Positions 35,460 through 47,054 are shown, counted from the first letter of the stretch. The stretch is DNA of 64,000 nt from Atopsyche davidsoni (GCA_022113835.1 JAILWY010000018.1:10951501-11015500), one strand, 5' to 3'. Numbers and translations are program-made. Notes: generated by a model not told the origin, from the sequence alone.

Positions 35460-35780
35460 GACAGTGGATGGTAGAGTTCTTCACACTCATCACGAGCCGG
35501 TCGCCCCCGCCGGCGTCTCCGCGGGTACCCGGCGGAGTTGCTTTAATTACCGGTAGCTCTTCACGGCCCGTACCTGTGAATGAGCCTCGTAAATAGGCGG
35601 CAAATTGAAATGCTCAATATTAATTCTTAATACTCGGAACATAATGATATGCTTCTAATGTGAGAACTCGCTTAATTTGTAGCTTAATGACGTGACGTAC
35701 AGCTCTCCCGCCCCATTCGATACCGTATCTTCTGTAAAACATCGACTGTTTTATGATTGGTTCCGACTAATTATTATTCC
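35460..35780. promoter_or_regulatory. Candidate regulatory island with GC palindrome
   Basis: GC-rich start with a 21-bp near-palindrome at 35517-35537: outer CTCCGC/GCGGAG arms, central GGGTACCC and one unpaired base. ACCGGT and TTAATTA-type cores follow near 35545, and homeodomain cores near 35615-35630. No ORF. Confidence 0.33.
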
Positions 35781-36355
35781 AGTGAAATAAATTTTATGCT
35801 GCTGGTTGTGTGCAATTAAAAGTGAGAAAAACTTAGCGCTATAGGTTTTTACAAATAAAAGTAATAAACACCACATTTAAAAATATATTGAATCATCTCT
35901 TTTGAAGGTTTCAATCGAAACAGCTGACATTTATTCTGCATTAGATTGACTGTAGCTGACATGGTGTAATGTTATTGTGGCTTTGATTAATTTATATAAG
36001 TAAATATAACAGTAATCAAAACAACAAAATGCTATTTCATTGTTTTAGATAAATTACATATAAGTTTTACACACCAGTTAAAAAATGTTTTATGTAAATA
36101 AATATAATTCTTATTTATTTTCATTGAAAAAAGCCTAGCATTACTATCTGTACATCGAATAGAGCTCAGTTTATCCCTAATTAATATGAACCATATAGGT
36201 GCGTTCATTATCATTCTTCAAATCATTTCAATTATCTTACATTATACTTTTTCGTATTTTAACAAAGGCATTGTATTTACTTGGCACTTAAACGAATCTA
36301 AGATGACTCGCTATCTTTGAAGTATATTAGATTATTTTGAAAAATGAGAGTTTAA
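35781..36355. other. AT-rich non-coding stretch
   Basis: AT-rich. Nothing recognisable. Confidence 0.6.
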
Positions 36356-36359
36356 TTCC

Positions 36360-36880
36360 AAATCGATAGTATTAGATTTTTTGTGATGTTTTCGATTTGT
36401 TTACGAGATGACCCCCGTGCATAATTAACCAGAACTAATGTTTGTTTACGATATGATGTGGTTGCTAACAAACGAAGTCGATTCGGTATTAAGAAGGTAA
36501 TGCAGTTGTGAAACAGATTGGAAACTTATTGATACTGTAGATAATTTAAATTCATTTTGTGTGACGGGGTTATTTTAAGTAAGAATATCTCACACTATCT
36601 GAGTTCACAATAAAATACAGTTAATTTTCATTTGTGTTTGATGAAAATACCCAATAAATTGATCATTATTATATATTAATTTACATCTTATTCATGAATT
36701 CAAATACACGTCGATGTCTATACGCATTTCTATAACTCTTCCAGATAATGTTTTTTAGAATTTATTCAATATGTAAGCAAAACTAAATGTAGGAGCCAGT
36801 AACTGCTAATCATAATTTTAATAAATAGCCAGTTGGAAGTTTCAGTATAATCCGGTGTATTCTGGTCCGACATAATCGTC
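36360..36880. other. Weakly complex stretch
   Basis: Mixed to AT-rich sequence. No motif cluster or credible ORF. Confidence 0.5.
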
Positions 36881-36884
36881 GAGT

Positions 36885-37200
36885 AACTAGACAAGAATAT
36901 GTAAATGGTAAGTCGTCGAGCGTCTTCAATTGCATCAGCCATCAGGCCAGTCATGAGCCATCAGGTCACAGGCTGGCGCGGTAACGACGGCCGATAATAA
37001 CTCGGCCGAACAATACGGCCGGGAGATCACGAGCGCTGACGTAAGCAAAGGAAAGGAGACTTCACCGTAATCAAGTGTATGTGCTCACAATGAAACCATT
37101 ATTACAGTTATCGAACAACCCGGTGAGGTCTTACTTTGGTGATTCATTTTACATCTATCCTTGAAAGTTCTCGTTCGATTTGCATGCAGTACTGTCTAAA
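36885..37200. promoter_or_regulatory. Candidate regulatory island with spaced CGGCCG triplet
   Basis: AGCCATCAGG followed by CCA or TCA occurs twice (36937-36949 and 36956-36968). The palindrome CGGCCG then occurs three times (36988, 37003, 37016) at 15- and 13-bp spacing with AT-rich linkers. CTGACGTAA (about 37036-37044) is CRE-like. The regular arrangement suggests a cooperative binding platform. The minus-strand frame touching the left edge is not credible. Confidence 0.4.
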
Positions 37201-37665
37201 TTCATATATATTATTAAACAAAGGAACCAACGATCAAGATACACGTTTGACTTTTTGATTTTCAGTCATGATTTTGTCATTGAACGTATACATAATTTTA
37301 TTATCTGAATAATGCCATAGTTATTATTGATGATATTGATCTCGCTGTTTTCTGCTATCGACGTAATAAACACGATAAACTAGAGTTCGTTAAATATTAC
37401 CATAGAACTACTCCAAATATTCAAATATTTTTTTAATTAAATATTCCGAGTGAAGATCCTGTGGCTTCAAATTTCCATGATAAGACCATTTACTATACTC
37501 TCAATTTTCAATATATTTTTTTTAAGCAAAAGAATTATAATTAGGTTAATATAAATTTAATTTATTTGACTGAAAACATACTACTCTATTACACATGTAC
37601 AAATTTGTTTTGTTAAATATATAATGACAAATGAAAATTAATTTCTACGTTGATACAAATTAATC
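37201..37665. other. AT-rich non-coding stretch
   Basis: AT-rich. Nothing recognisable. Confidence 0.6.
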
Positions 37666-37669
37666 ATGA

Positions 37670-38150
37670 TATATATTAGGTACCTGCGAAGATATCACAC
37701 CTCGGAATTAGCATACCAAGATCCGACTAATACGTCTCGATGTCTACACACCCCCGAGCACGTTCACTGTAATTTTAACATTTCTCATTTACGTAATGCT
37801 GTATATTAATAATTCAGAGCACAATATGTATGGATAAGTTAACGATTTGGTAAGTCCGTAATACCCAACGTAGCCGACCCATATCAAGGGACTCACAGGT
37901 GCTCCTAACCGCAATATTAATGCAAACTAATTTACATATGGGCCGGGAATCGACATATTGCCGCGCGGGTCCGCCACCCTCCCGGATTTACAAACATGAA
38001 TTGTAGTCGGACTTGGTCCACATTCAAAGCGAATGATATCTGTAATAACCCAGAAGGGTAAACCCAACGTAAACACGTCTTGTATTAGGATACATGTACT
38101 TATATATCTTTCGTAATTGAGTGTGGAATAATACTGGGTACACAAATTTG
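37670..38150. promoter_or_regulatory. Long candidate regulatory island
   Basis: Complex composition for nearly 500 bp. Near 37909-37940 a Runx-type AACCGC, a TATTAATG homeodomain core and an octamer-like ATGCAAAC sit within about 20 bp. The 72-codon minus-strand frame here lacks any recognisable domain. Confidence 0.35.
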
Positions 38151-38990
38151 ATCAATAATAATATTTTGAGTAATGATTCATGCTATGGACTTATTGAACG
38201 CTATAATTTATTACAAAACTGTACTTTTAAAATAATATTTAATATCATAGTGATAAAATTATAAACTGTATAAATGTGTACAGAAAAATAAATTTCTACA
38301 TTCTTCAATTTTTTTTACATAAACTATATTTCGTTTGTGATAGAAGAATATAATTTGAGAGCATTTTTTTTTCGTTTTACAGAAGTAAAGTACCTGTCCG
38401 CAGGTATTAAATGACGATCGGGTATGAATTTTAAATGAGAATACTATTTTTATGTTAAATAGTATTCTTGTTTACCGAGTAAATGTGCAGTGTTATACTA
38501 GTATTGTTATTTGAAAGTAGATGAGAACAAAAAGTTACCTTGGACTGGTTTCAATAATTTATTATTGTATTTTTTTACAGCGTCTTTTATATAAATGTTT
38601 ATCATATAAAATCCTTCATTTATACCAATGATTAAAAAAACCAATCACATTGAATAAAAATAAAGTACATATAGATGAAAACGAAAAATCTGTGGTTGTA
38701 CAACTACATTAATTTTTATTGTTTTTTAGAATTTGATGACATCTTATTAAGTAGTTTGCTAAATTTTAGCAGTTTTGTATAAGAAGAGCAAAAGCTGTGT
38801 CATTAAAATTATTTAATGCTTAGCTCTGAAATTATATAACGAAATGAAATGTAAAAATTAGTTAAATTTTTATAATTATTAAAAATAATAATTAATCGAT
38901 TCTTTAATTATTTTAAATAATATTTGGATAAATACAGATAATGAAAACTAATTGAAGCGTGAAGATCCCTTCGCACATATACCTAGAAGC
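38151..38990. other. AT-rich non-coding stretch
   Basis: AT-rich. Contains a hairpin (38438-38468) and two acceptor-like pyrimidine tracts ending at 38382 and 38580. Confidence 0.6.
38438..38468. repeat. Perfect 12-bp-arm inverted repeat
   Basis: AGAATACTATTT (38438-38449) and its reverse complement (38457-38468) flank the 7-base loop TTATGTT. Confidence 0.85.
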
Positions 38991-38999
38991 ATATTACTT

Positions 39000-39200
39000 G
39001 TAAGTCTATGTCCATACAGTGTATGTGCGGGGCGGGCAAGGGTGGTCGGGGGTGGGAAAGGACGTGCCACCCTCCGACCCCACCCGACACCCTGGCGTTA
39101 CAACAATAATTTATATACGCACCACGTGACCGGCCGACCAAACTATAACAAAATAATATGAGACAAACAGAACATACCTACGGCCTAACGGGTAGGTTTT
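39000..39200. promoter_or_regulatory. GC island with G-quadruplex motif
   Basis: G-runs at 39029-39052 (+) meet the G-quadruplex pattern. A C-rich segment at 39067-39093 could instead pair with them imperfectly. CACGTGACC lies at about 39123. The 69-codon frame is a composition artefact. Confidence 0.3.
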
Positions 39201-39780
39201 CACTTTCTACTAATTCGATGATTTATCGTTATATAGATGGTTAGCTTTGGGAATAGGCTTTTAGTTTTCTGGGATGATACATGCTATTTGAATATTACAT
39301 ACGCCACTAAACACAACATTATTTTATTTCAACCTTATAATAACGACTACAAAGTATATTATAAGTATTTTTGCTAAGATTATTATTATTATAATTAATT
39401 ATTATTATAAGTATTCATTTTTCTGTAATATATCAATGTTATGCCTAAGAGCATATATTGTCGGTGGACCGAAGTTGACTCTATCACAAATAATATAAAG
39501 TTAGTTTTATCATAAATTAACGGAATGATGATAAGCACCAAAAACCAAAAATAAGTAGTAACAAAGGATAAGGCCCGGATCATTATAAATTCACAGTTCT
39601 GGGAATTTACTGTCTAGGTATATTTTTTAAGTTAACAATGGCCATAAAAATGTTTTTCCACCCTTGTTTATATAATATATATATAATTACAATATTTGAA
39701 ATAACAAGTACATGATACATTTATTGTATTAAAACAAATCGAAATAGTTTCAGCAATATGTTATTATGTAGCCAATAACA
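39201..39780. other. AT-rich non-coding stretch
   Basis: AT-rich, with ATT/ATA repeats near 39380-39410. Nothing else recognisable. Confidence 0.6.
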
Positions 39781-39784
39781 ATGT

Positions 39785-40075
39785 TAGGTTTTCCGGAAAT
39801 CCCCTACGAACCTTAATAAAATCATTAATCTGGGGGTGGGTCTCTCAAGCGGATGTCACTAATTAGGGGTGAAGTAAGCATTAAGCATTAGGGCCGCATT
39901 ACACATAACGCTGAGCTTGCTGGGGATTTCCGGCCACCGGCTGCCGATGTGTGACTACACCGCCTATCCCTATCCACCACTCACTACTCGCCTGCTGATA
40001 AACTTATATTTTTGATGTTTGACATGAGCGAGTTGATTACCTTTGTGAGTTTACTGCCGTTATTTTAACACTCCT
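39785..40075. promoter_or_regulatory. Candidate element with inverted pair of Rel/NF-kB-type 12-mers
   Basis: CCGGAAATCCCC at 39793-39804 is the exact reverse complement of GGGGATTTCCGG at 39922-39933. Each contains GGGGATTTCC, which fits the Rel-family consensus GGGRNNYYCC bound in insects by Dorsal, Dif and Relish. The 117 bp between them include ATTAAT and CTAATTAG homeodomain cores and a tandem TAAGCAT. No ORF. This is among the best-supported regulatory candidates in the window. Confidence 0.42.
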
Positions 40076-40555
40076 TAAATTAACTATTTATGTTCGTTTA
40101 TTTATATTTTAAACGTGTTTTCGTAAATTTAATACCTTTCTATGCTAAAAAGAGTGTCATATGCAGTAAGTAACAGTAAACATCGATGTCAAAATGGAAT
40201 TGTCATTAATATGAAACTTAATACACTACTTCACCTTTTTGCATGTATTTTTAGAATTAATTTTTAAGATATATAGGTACACAGGTCGACTATTCGTAAG
40301 CAATTCGTAGTTCACCGTTCATCTTGGTTGAGATGTAATGTTTGATTCCAATTTAATTTAAGATAAAACTATTTTTTTAGCTGTGAAATTTTGATAAGTC
40401 TTTATGTTGTCTTAACGTCACTTATCCATAAAAAAACCCATATTTTAGAATCTAAATATGTTGTTTTCAAATGTATTATATAAAAATTGAATTTTATCAT
40501 GAATAATCAAGAAAATGTGTAAATTTATGAATAATCCCAAACTGAATATTTAAAT
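40076..40555. other. AT-rich non-coding stretch
   Basis: AT-rich with a weakly complex patch at 40280-40340. Nothing recognisable. Confidence 0.6.
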
Positions 40556-40559
40556 TACT

Positions 40560-40860
40560 AAGAACTAGAATAGTTAGGGGGGAGTTCGGTCAATGGTTTC
40601 AAAATGAATCTTAACGATGGGGTAATCTTGTAGAGGGGTGCAGACTCAGTTGCTAGGCAGCCAAGCTAATTCCGTCTTGCTGGACTCTGTACCTCTCTCC
40701 CCCCATCCCTACAAAACGACACCCCTTTTGCATATGTGGCAAGGAAATACGAGGTATGGATATTAATTTAGATTTCTCCTGGTCGGGCGTGGGCACTGGT
40801 GTTCACTTGTTTGAGTGCTCCAGGGGCACCGCGTGGTGTCAAATGTGAAATTTGGATTTT
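40560..40860. promoter_or_regulatory. Candidate regulatory island with X-box-like site
   Basis: Complex 300-bp island without an ORF. GTTGCTAGGCAGC at 40649-40661 is close to the RFX X-box palindrome. GGATATTAATTTAG lies near 40758. Confidence 0.3.
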
Positions 40861-41335
40861 AAAACTATACTTATACACACTATCTTACCATTAAAACGCC
40901 TCACCCTTAAAAAAAACGTTAGGATTATTGATTTAACATTTTTGGATACACTAAATTAGATATATTTTTATCACCAGTTTTTGTTCTAAAATGTGTTTTT
41001 TATTAAACCTATCACATAACATATTTTGAATTGTATAATAAAGAAATTCAATCAAATAAAGCATCAAGTTTAATAGAATTCAGGGTTCCTGAAATTTTTT
41101 CAGAAGAAAGTAAGTGTGTATATTGGATTATTTGTATCATTGGAATACAGAAAAATATGAATAGTTACATATAAGTTTGAGTGAATAATCCAAAATTACG
41201 GCAGAATCGTTACAAATCTTAACACACCTTATCTAATAATGCTATAGAAATAATAAATATAAAAGTGTGGAAATATATAATGAAATAAAATATAAATACA
41301 AATAAAAATAAAATTTAATGGCAAAAAAAGTTATT
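40861..41335. other. AT-rich non-coding stretch
   Basis: AT-rich. Nothing recognisable. Confidence 0.65.
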
Positions 41336-41339
41336 TGAG

Positions 41340-41555
41340 ATCACGCCGTATTCGTCGTTTTCCCAATACCAATCGATTTGAGTTAATATATCTGATCAGA
41401 GATCATTTTTGGTTGAGAGACTATTTACGTGCGATCATCATGACCTTATTTAAAACTGGTACAAATATTTCTCAATGTTACCATTGACGATTTACTCTTC
41501 GCCATTAAATAATGATCTTATTTAAAAAATCCACATGATATAAAATATATCTTCA
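41340..41555. other. Weakly complex stretch
   Basis: Moderate composition with a CCAATCGAT core near 41370 and a TGATCAGAGATCA segment near 41392. No ORF. Confidence 0.45.
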
Positions 41556-41559
41556 ACTT

Positions 41560-41885
41560 TAAAATATGCTGCCACTGGCTGGCTCGCCAGAGCGGCGTGT
41601 AATCAATAATCTCAACAGAATTCTATTCAGATGATAGCAGTCTCTAAACTTCGCCGGAACATCTGCGGTGCGCGGCCCCTGCCGGTCAGAGCTCCACACA
41701 CTCTTCTGCTGGCCAGCTCCGAGTTTCTGATGCAGTGGTTTCCGAGGAGTCGGGAGTGCGCTGATTCGATTGCAGGTTCGTTCGGAATTAATACCGACAG
41801 GGGCAGCCGATTGTTGTTGCGGTGCTGATAATAATTCATTCGCGATGTAGCGCTGAACTGCGGCTGCATGCAATCATAATTTTAC
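41560..41885. promoter_or_regulatory. Candidate regulatory island
   Basis: A well-bounded 320-bp GC-enriched island. Overlapping frames of 65-104 codons exist on both strands, as expected for non-coding DNA of this composition. Visible motifs are TAATCAATAATC near 41600 and an ATAATAATTCATT segment near 41828. Confidence 0.33.
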
Positions 41886-42340
41886 TAATGCGATGCAGTG
41901 AAGAGATTAGTTAAATTTTATGAAATAAAACGTTTATAATTCGCACCAATTTATTTTTATTGGTTTACAGACTCATTAAAAGTTTTTTTAATTGCAAAAT
42001 AAAATAATCACACTTAGCATAAACCGACTGTGATAATTAAATGCAAGTGAAAAGTTTTGTAATCGTTAATTAAAAATATTTTTATAATCACTGTCTTTTG
42101 TCGAGCTCTTCAAATGAGCATGTTTAATTTTTTTAAATCGTATATTAAACTTAATATTTTGCAAAGTTTATAAATAATAAAGTATTGGTATATTTGGGAG
42201 TGAGTTGCAAATATAAGACACGTTGGCCACTTACAACACATATTTTCACACATCAGAACAATTCGATACGATGGATATTTGAAGCATGTCTCTTATCTAG
42301 TAAAATCATGTAGGTACAGTTTTCTAGATTGATATAATTA
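41886..42340. other. AT-rich non-coding stretch
   Basis: AT-rich. Nothing recognisable. Confidence 0.6.
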
Positions 42341-42344
42341 TAGT

Positions 42345-42565
42345 TCACTCACAATCAGCAGTCCTGAGACGTGTCTATTACCCGTCCCGGGTGGGTGGCT
42401 GACACACGCGTGATTTATTCACTCACTTCCCGTGCATGCCTCCAACACGCGGGGAATCACCGGCAGATCGCAGCCTCCATTTATTATACGGGGGCTCAAC
42501 TTACAGGAGTACTATCTGTTCACTGAGGCTGTGGCGGCGGATACATTTAGAAAGAAGCGCGCATG
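42345..42565. promoter_or_regulatory. Candidate regulatory island
   Basis: GC-enriched island containing CCCGTCCCGGGTGGG near 42380 and a Hox-type TTTATTAT near 42480. The 69-codon frame is not convincing. Confidence 0.28.
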
Positions 42566-42662
42566 CGATATAACATATTTTATTTTAAAATTATTTTTTC
42601 TTTTAAGCAATATTAATCTATGTTTGACACTAATATTATGAAAGTTGAGTGTGTCTACTGAA

Positions 42663-42808
42663 GCCCTCTCTACACGCTACAACACGATAAACCAATAGCG
42701 TCCGCTATTTTTGAAGTTTTTTATAGTTTTTCCTGAGTAACGCAGGACGCTATTAGTTAATTGCAAATAGGTCGAATGTTGTGTCGCTGCGTGTGTAGAT
42801 AGATGCCT
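42663..42808. mobile_element. Probable small MITE/foldback element
   Basis: Outer ends CTCTACACGCTACAACACG (from about 42667) and the reverse complement of 42775-42800 (TCTACACACGCAGCGACAC) are related imperfect terminal repeats. Inside them AATAGCGTCC (42694-42703) is exactly mirrored by GGACGCTATT (42745-42754). The element spans about 145 bp with a non-coding centre, which fits a short non-autonomous DNA transposon. Boundaries are approximate, and no clear target-site duplication or second copy was seen in this window. Confidence 0.45.
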
Positions 42809-42979
42809 TACTAAGATTATTGTGCTATATGTTACATATATACATCTATAAACACGTTTTTGTTATATATTAATACGATTAATCTTCATGGATATCAAAC
42901 AGGAATTGAGTTGCTTCAAGTTATACTATTGTAGTTAGACTAAGCCGTTCAGTATCTGAAATTGAATACAACTATTGGC

Positions 42980-43270
42980 AAAGTGGTATGAGTGTCGCAT
43001 TATTATCCTCGTACTGGAAGTTGCACAACTCCGAATATGTCCGTTAATCCGTCCGTAGCAGGTATGGCAGAGTGGATGGGAGTTCGATTGTCTCATCACC
43101 GCCGCCGCCGCCCCCCAAGACGCCGCGAGACGTGCTCCCCCGCGCGAGGCTGCCCGCCCTGCCCCGTCCCCCCCGCCCCGCCCCGCCCCGCCCCGCCCCG
43201 CGCTGCCGCGGACACGTATGATATTCCGTCCGAGGTAGGCGATACGAATGGAAATGCCTATCGCAATTCT
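42980..43270. promoter_or_regulatory. GC island with CCCCG repeat
   Basis: Balanced sequence on both sides of a very C-rich centre (43098-43200). Frames on both strands (42935-43297 - and 42992-43276 +) cross the repeat and read as Pro/Arg or Gly/Ala low complexity. I reject them as genes. Confidence 0.28.
43163..43200. repeat. (CCCCG)n simple repeat
   Basis: Six perfect CCCCG units at 43171-43200, preceded by further C-runs. The minus strand is a strong G-quadruplex candidate. Confidence 0.9.
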
Positions 43271-43660
43271 AAGTGAGATTAGTATTAGACACATCAAGGT
43301 ATCTTATTATTATTAAAACATGTTCGTGGAACTACTTTTTTAAAATCAAATTGATTTTATATACGTTTCTTAATAGGTCTGTACTGTTTTTTACAGTATG
43401 AAATCAAATTATTGAATACCTAATTAAATTGAAATTCAATAAGCAAATATTTTAATATATTGTTTACATGATAATAAACCGAATAACTATTTAATAAAAC
43501 AGATTGGTCAAATTCATTATACCCTCGCTTTGATACCATGGTGGTCAAAATATTGCATGTACGGATATTTAAAAAATAAGGTTTTAGTCCAAGTAAATTA
43601 AAAACATTATTTAAGTAATAAATAAATCATATATTGCTTCATGAATATGTATGCTGCATT
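43271..43660. other. AT-rich non-coding stretch
   Basis: AT-rich. Nothing recognisable. Confidence 0.6.
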
Positions 43661-43664
43661 CGAT

Positions 43665-43960
43665 AAGCTGGGGTAGTCAGTAGATATTATAAAATAGCCG
43701 TAGGTACAGACAGCACAATAATTTGATTCCTAAGTAGTACATAGCACACATTTGTCTGGGGTGTTGAAGGATGCCTTCTAATATATTCCTGGGAGCGGTC
43801 TGGGAGGGTTGGACTGTAAAACGGGCGATGGGGGGGTGGGTGGGGACAAGACGGGGTCAGGGGGTGTCCAGGACCATCCTCTCCCCGCAGACCAGCTACG
43901 AATCGATTGTCATATTTGTACGATTTCGATAAACTGAGAGCTAGTCTAAATTATTGCGGC
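43665..43960. promoter_or_regulatory. Island with G-quadruplex motif
   Basis: Balanced sequence with G-runs at 43823-43856 (+), loops of 7 bases or fewer, and another G5 run just after. No ORF. Confidence 0.3.
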
Positions 43961-44515
43961 GTAGGTATTAAATTTTGCATTCTATTAAATAAAATAATTT
44001 AACTTTAACTTTAAAGATATTTCAACAATATCTGGAAGCACAATTACACTTTTATATATATATTATCAACTGATATGTACTCAATTTTATTGACAACAGG
44101 TAAATTGGGGAGTCGAAAACAAAAATGATGACTTTATCGGGAGTGTCAAGTTTTTTTTACTGCATTGTTGACCTGCAATAATTTTTCTGACAATTTATAT
44201 CTTAAAACTTACTCATTATTTTTCAACTTGCTAGTTTATTTTGTGGATTCTCTGATCAGATTGGATTATCGTTTTTCAAAAATTTATAATGAAAACGACC
44301 ATCTTATCCATGCTACTCAATTTTACGCTTTGGGTTAGAGAGCATGAATTATTCGTTATGTTCATAGCACGAAAAATAAAAATATACTTACTTTTGTAAA
44401 GATAATGAAGCTTGTTCTAATTTGGATAAAAAGTAAAATTCTTAAAACCAAATATTCGTAATTATTATAATATGATTTCGTTTGGTATTCAAGAAGTTTG
44501 AATCAGATATTTGGA
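43961..44515. other. AT-rich non-coding stretch
   Basis: AT-rich. Nothing recognisable. Confidence 0.65.
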
Positions 44516-44519
44516 CTTC

Positions 44520-44775
44520 ATTAAGTCTAAGTTGTAAATTCGCAGTGTGTATGGGGGCTGGGAGGGATACGCAATACTTGGGGTGTGTATACTTAGGCCG
44601 GTCTTATTATTGATTACACGTGTGTGGGGCGAGTCGTGTATGAACAGCAGTGGACTTAAAGTAGTTGGCGGGAGATTAATGGGCCCGTCCACTGCAACCC
44701 TTCTGGACAGAGGGATGCGTAGGGTGCCGTCAGCGCTGTGGAACCACGTGTGTTCGGTGGCCGAATGAAAAATAT
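44520..44775. promoter_or_regulatory. Candidate regulatory island
   Basis: Balanced, G-rich on the plus strand, with CACGTGTG E-box sequence near 44745. Frames exist on both strands (44547-44768 +, 44489-44692 -) with no recognisable product. Confidence 0.25.
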
Positions 44776-45535
44776 ACCAAGGTTCGTTGGAATCAGATAA
44801 TGTGCATATTTTTAATTGCGTATACTCAATTCTGTGCGATATTCTTTTCTCGGTATGTTAATTTAGATAATACGAAAAAACTGTTTGTATTTATTTATAA
44901 AAGTCGCACAGTAAAATTTATCAGAGTAGAAATAATTAATTATTTTAGCTGTTATCAAATACTTACTTCCTTGAAGAAAAGTTATAAATACAGGCAGCGT
45001 AATTATTTTGCGATACGCTATGGCCAGTTGTTGAGGATCCCTCAGGACATTCTTGCTAGGACAGCGTACGGCGGGCAGGCCTCCGCCCCCACACGTCCTG
45101 GGCGAGTCCACTCCGGAGACGGGAAGGGTGAAGGCTGAAGACATGTGACTTGTGACTAATGGTGCTGTCTGCATCCTCTACCCCTCGGACTCCTGACGAT
45201 CTAATTAAAAATAGACATTTATCAACCTGGACACAGGTCTATTGTACTATGTGGTCTCTTATGTACGTAATGTAAGTTGTTATATCTTGAAAGAAATATG
45301 AATTTAAATAAAAGAAGAAAGTATAAAAAACCACCTGTCAATATATCAAAACCTGATTTTGAAAAATATATGAAAATAAATATTTGTTTCTGATTTAATA
45401 ACTTAAAACGGTTGATTTTTAACAGTTTAAAATAACGACGTGCTATATATAATTTACAAGTTTGTTTGGATGTATTATGAATAAATAAGTGACAAATTTT
45501 TTTATACAAATATTTCATATAATGTAATGACTGCC
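44776..45535. other. AT-rich stretch enclosing a small island at 44995-45235
   Basis: The island at 44995-45235 has mixed GC-rich sequence without a motif cluster. Frames of 98-112 codons extend from it into AT-rich DNA and are Ile/Tyr/Lys-rich, so I do not call them. Confidence 0.5.
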
Positions 45536-45539
45536 ATTG

Positions 45540-45900
45540 ATTTAATATGGTCTGAGTTTGCTAGAGCTCAACAGTGATTGCTTTTTGTGACGGAATTCAA
45601 ACAATGCGAAAATATGATGCGGCAAGCTGCAGGCTGGACTTTTAGTATCCGCCGACACCTCGCCAAACTTCGCCCAATAACATTTGATACTCCCTGGCCG
45701 GTTCCAGAATCCGTTGAATTTTGATTTATCTCTGGTGGAGCGGGGCGCGGCGGGCGGGGTGGGAGAACAAAGCCATCCTAACTGACCAGCGGGCGTAGAT
45801 ATGAAAATCATCTCCTGTACAGATCCGAATGTCTTAGTCGACCGTCCTTACGTAACTAGTGTGCGTCAAGCTGTTACGCTCCGTCCACAAACTATTATGA
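45540..45900. promoter_or_regulatory. Island with G-quadruplex motif
   Basis: Balanced 350-bp island. G-runs at 45742-45763 (+) with loops of 6, 1 and 1 bases form a strong G-quadruplex motif. The 89-codon minus-strand frame has no recognisable domain. Confidence 0.3.
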
Positions 45901-46440
45901 AATAATTACACTATTTAATAAACATTATTATGTTAACTTAAATTTATAGATTATTTATTTATTGCTTTTACCTGATTACTCATATACTGGGTTTTATTCA
46001 TAAACTGAAGTGAGAGTATTTTCAAAAAATAAAGTTGACTGAATTGAATGCAATATTATTAATTTTATTATCATGCTAATTTTTTTATTAATCAGTGGTC
46101 ACGTCTCTGTATTTGATGCAGTATTATTAGTGAATTTTGTTTAGCTGGAAACAGAGCTTGTTAATACTCTTATAAATAACAGAAAAAAATATATATACAA
46201 AAATAATGAACGACACGGTTTATCTTATGCAAACAATACAGCATAAAATAATTTACTTAAAAATTGATTATTAATTAAAATAAAAAACTCGATTCACAAC
46301 AGTGTGATTTCAAAAATCTTGTTATATATATTTGTGATTCGTGTTTAATATATTTTTCATTGGGTGCGATTATATACTTTGAATTTATACTGGTATATTA
46401 AATAAATTCAAAATAAATTATTTAAAATCAAACAACTTAT
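45901..46440. other. AT-rich non-coding stretch
   Basis: AT-rich. Nothing recognisable. Confidence 0.65.
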
Positions 46441-46444
46441 AAAG

Positions 46445-46685
46445 GTCGCAGCACTTTGGCGCGCGTGGCAAATTTCAAATGCCAGATTCAAGAACACACA
46501 GCCCGGGATGCCTTATACGCTTCAATACAGGAGTACCTATTAAATTATGTATAGGGGTGGAGGGGCATGGGGTGGGGTGGGAGTGCCGGACAGGGCCCGG
46601 GTGGAGGGGAGGGGTCATATTTGAAGATTGTTTTAGAGACGGATCTGAGCGCTCTGTGATTGTAGAGAAACTTGCGTTATAACAC
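46445..46685. promoter_or_regulatory. G-rich island with G-quadruplex motif
   Basis: Five G-runs with short loops at 46554-46581 (+), and more G-runs to 46614. The 67-codon frame through it is Gly-rich low complexity. Confidence 0.3.
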
Positions 46686-47050
46686 TACCCATTATTTATA
46701 CTATTAAAATATGTAGATACTAAATGAGTAATATGTTATTATTCTAAATTATTATCTATGAACTAAAGATGAGATTCACTGTAAGTTTAAACGACATATC
46801 GATATTGAAAACCCAGAACTCACACTTAAGGATACCTTGCTATGCTAAACTTTTAAATAGTTTTTTTGATTAATTTTAGCATACAATACGCATATGTACA
46901 GACAAATTTGTAACAAATCCTAAACCATCGAATTTTGTTTATTTATTATAATATTTTGCCCTAATTATTTAAAAATTAATTCATGTCAGTATATTTTATC
47001 TGGCCAATCGCAAATTATAGTATTATATTCTTGGGATAAATTAGTCTACA
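46686..47050. other. AT-rich non-coding stretch
   Basis: AT-rich. Nothing recognisable. Confidence 0.6.
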
Positions 47051-47054
47051 AGTC

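Noticed and set aside
42935..43297. 94- and 120-codon overlapping frames on opposite strands
   Set aside because: They run through the (CCCCG)n repeat. Low-complexity Pro/Arg and Gly/Ala products with no recognisable domain.
45222..45518. 98-codon minus-strand frame
   Set aside because: Ile/Lys/Phe/Tyr-rich translation of AT-rich DNA with no domain or start context. Typical chance ORF.
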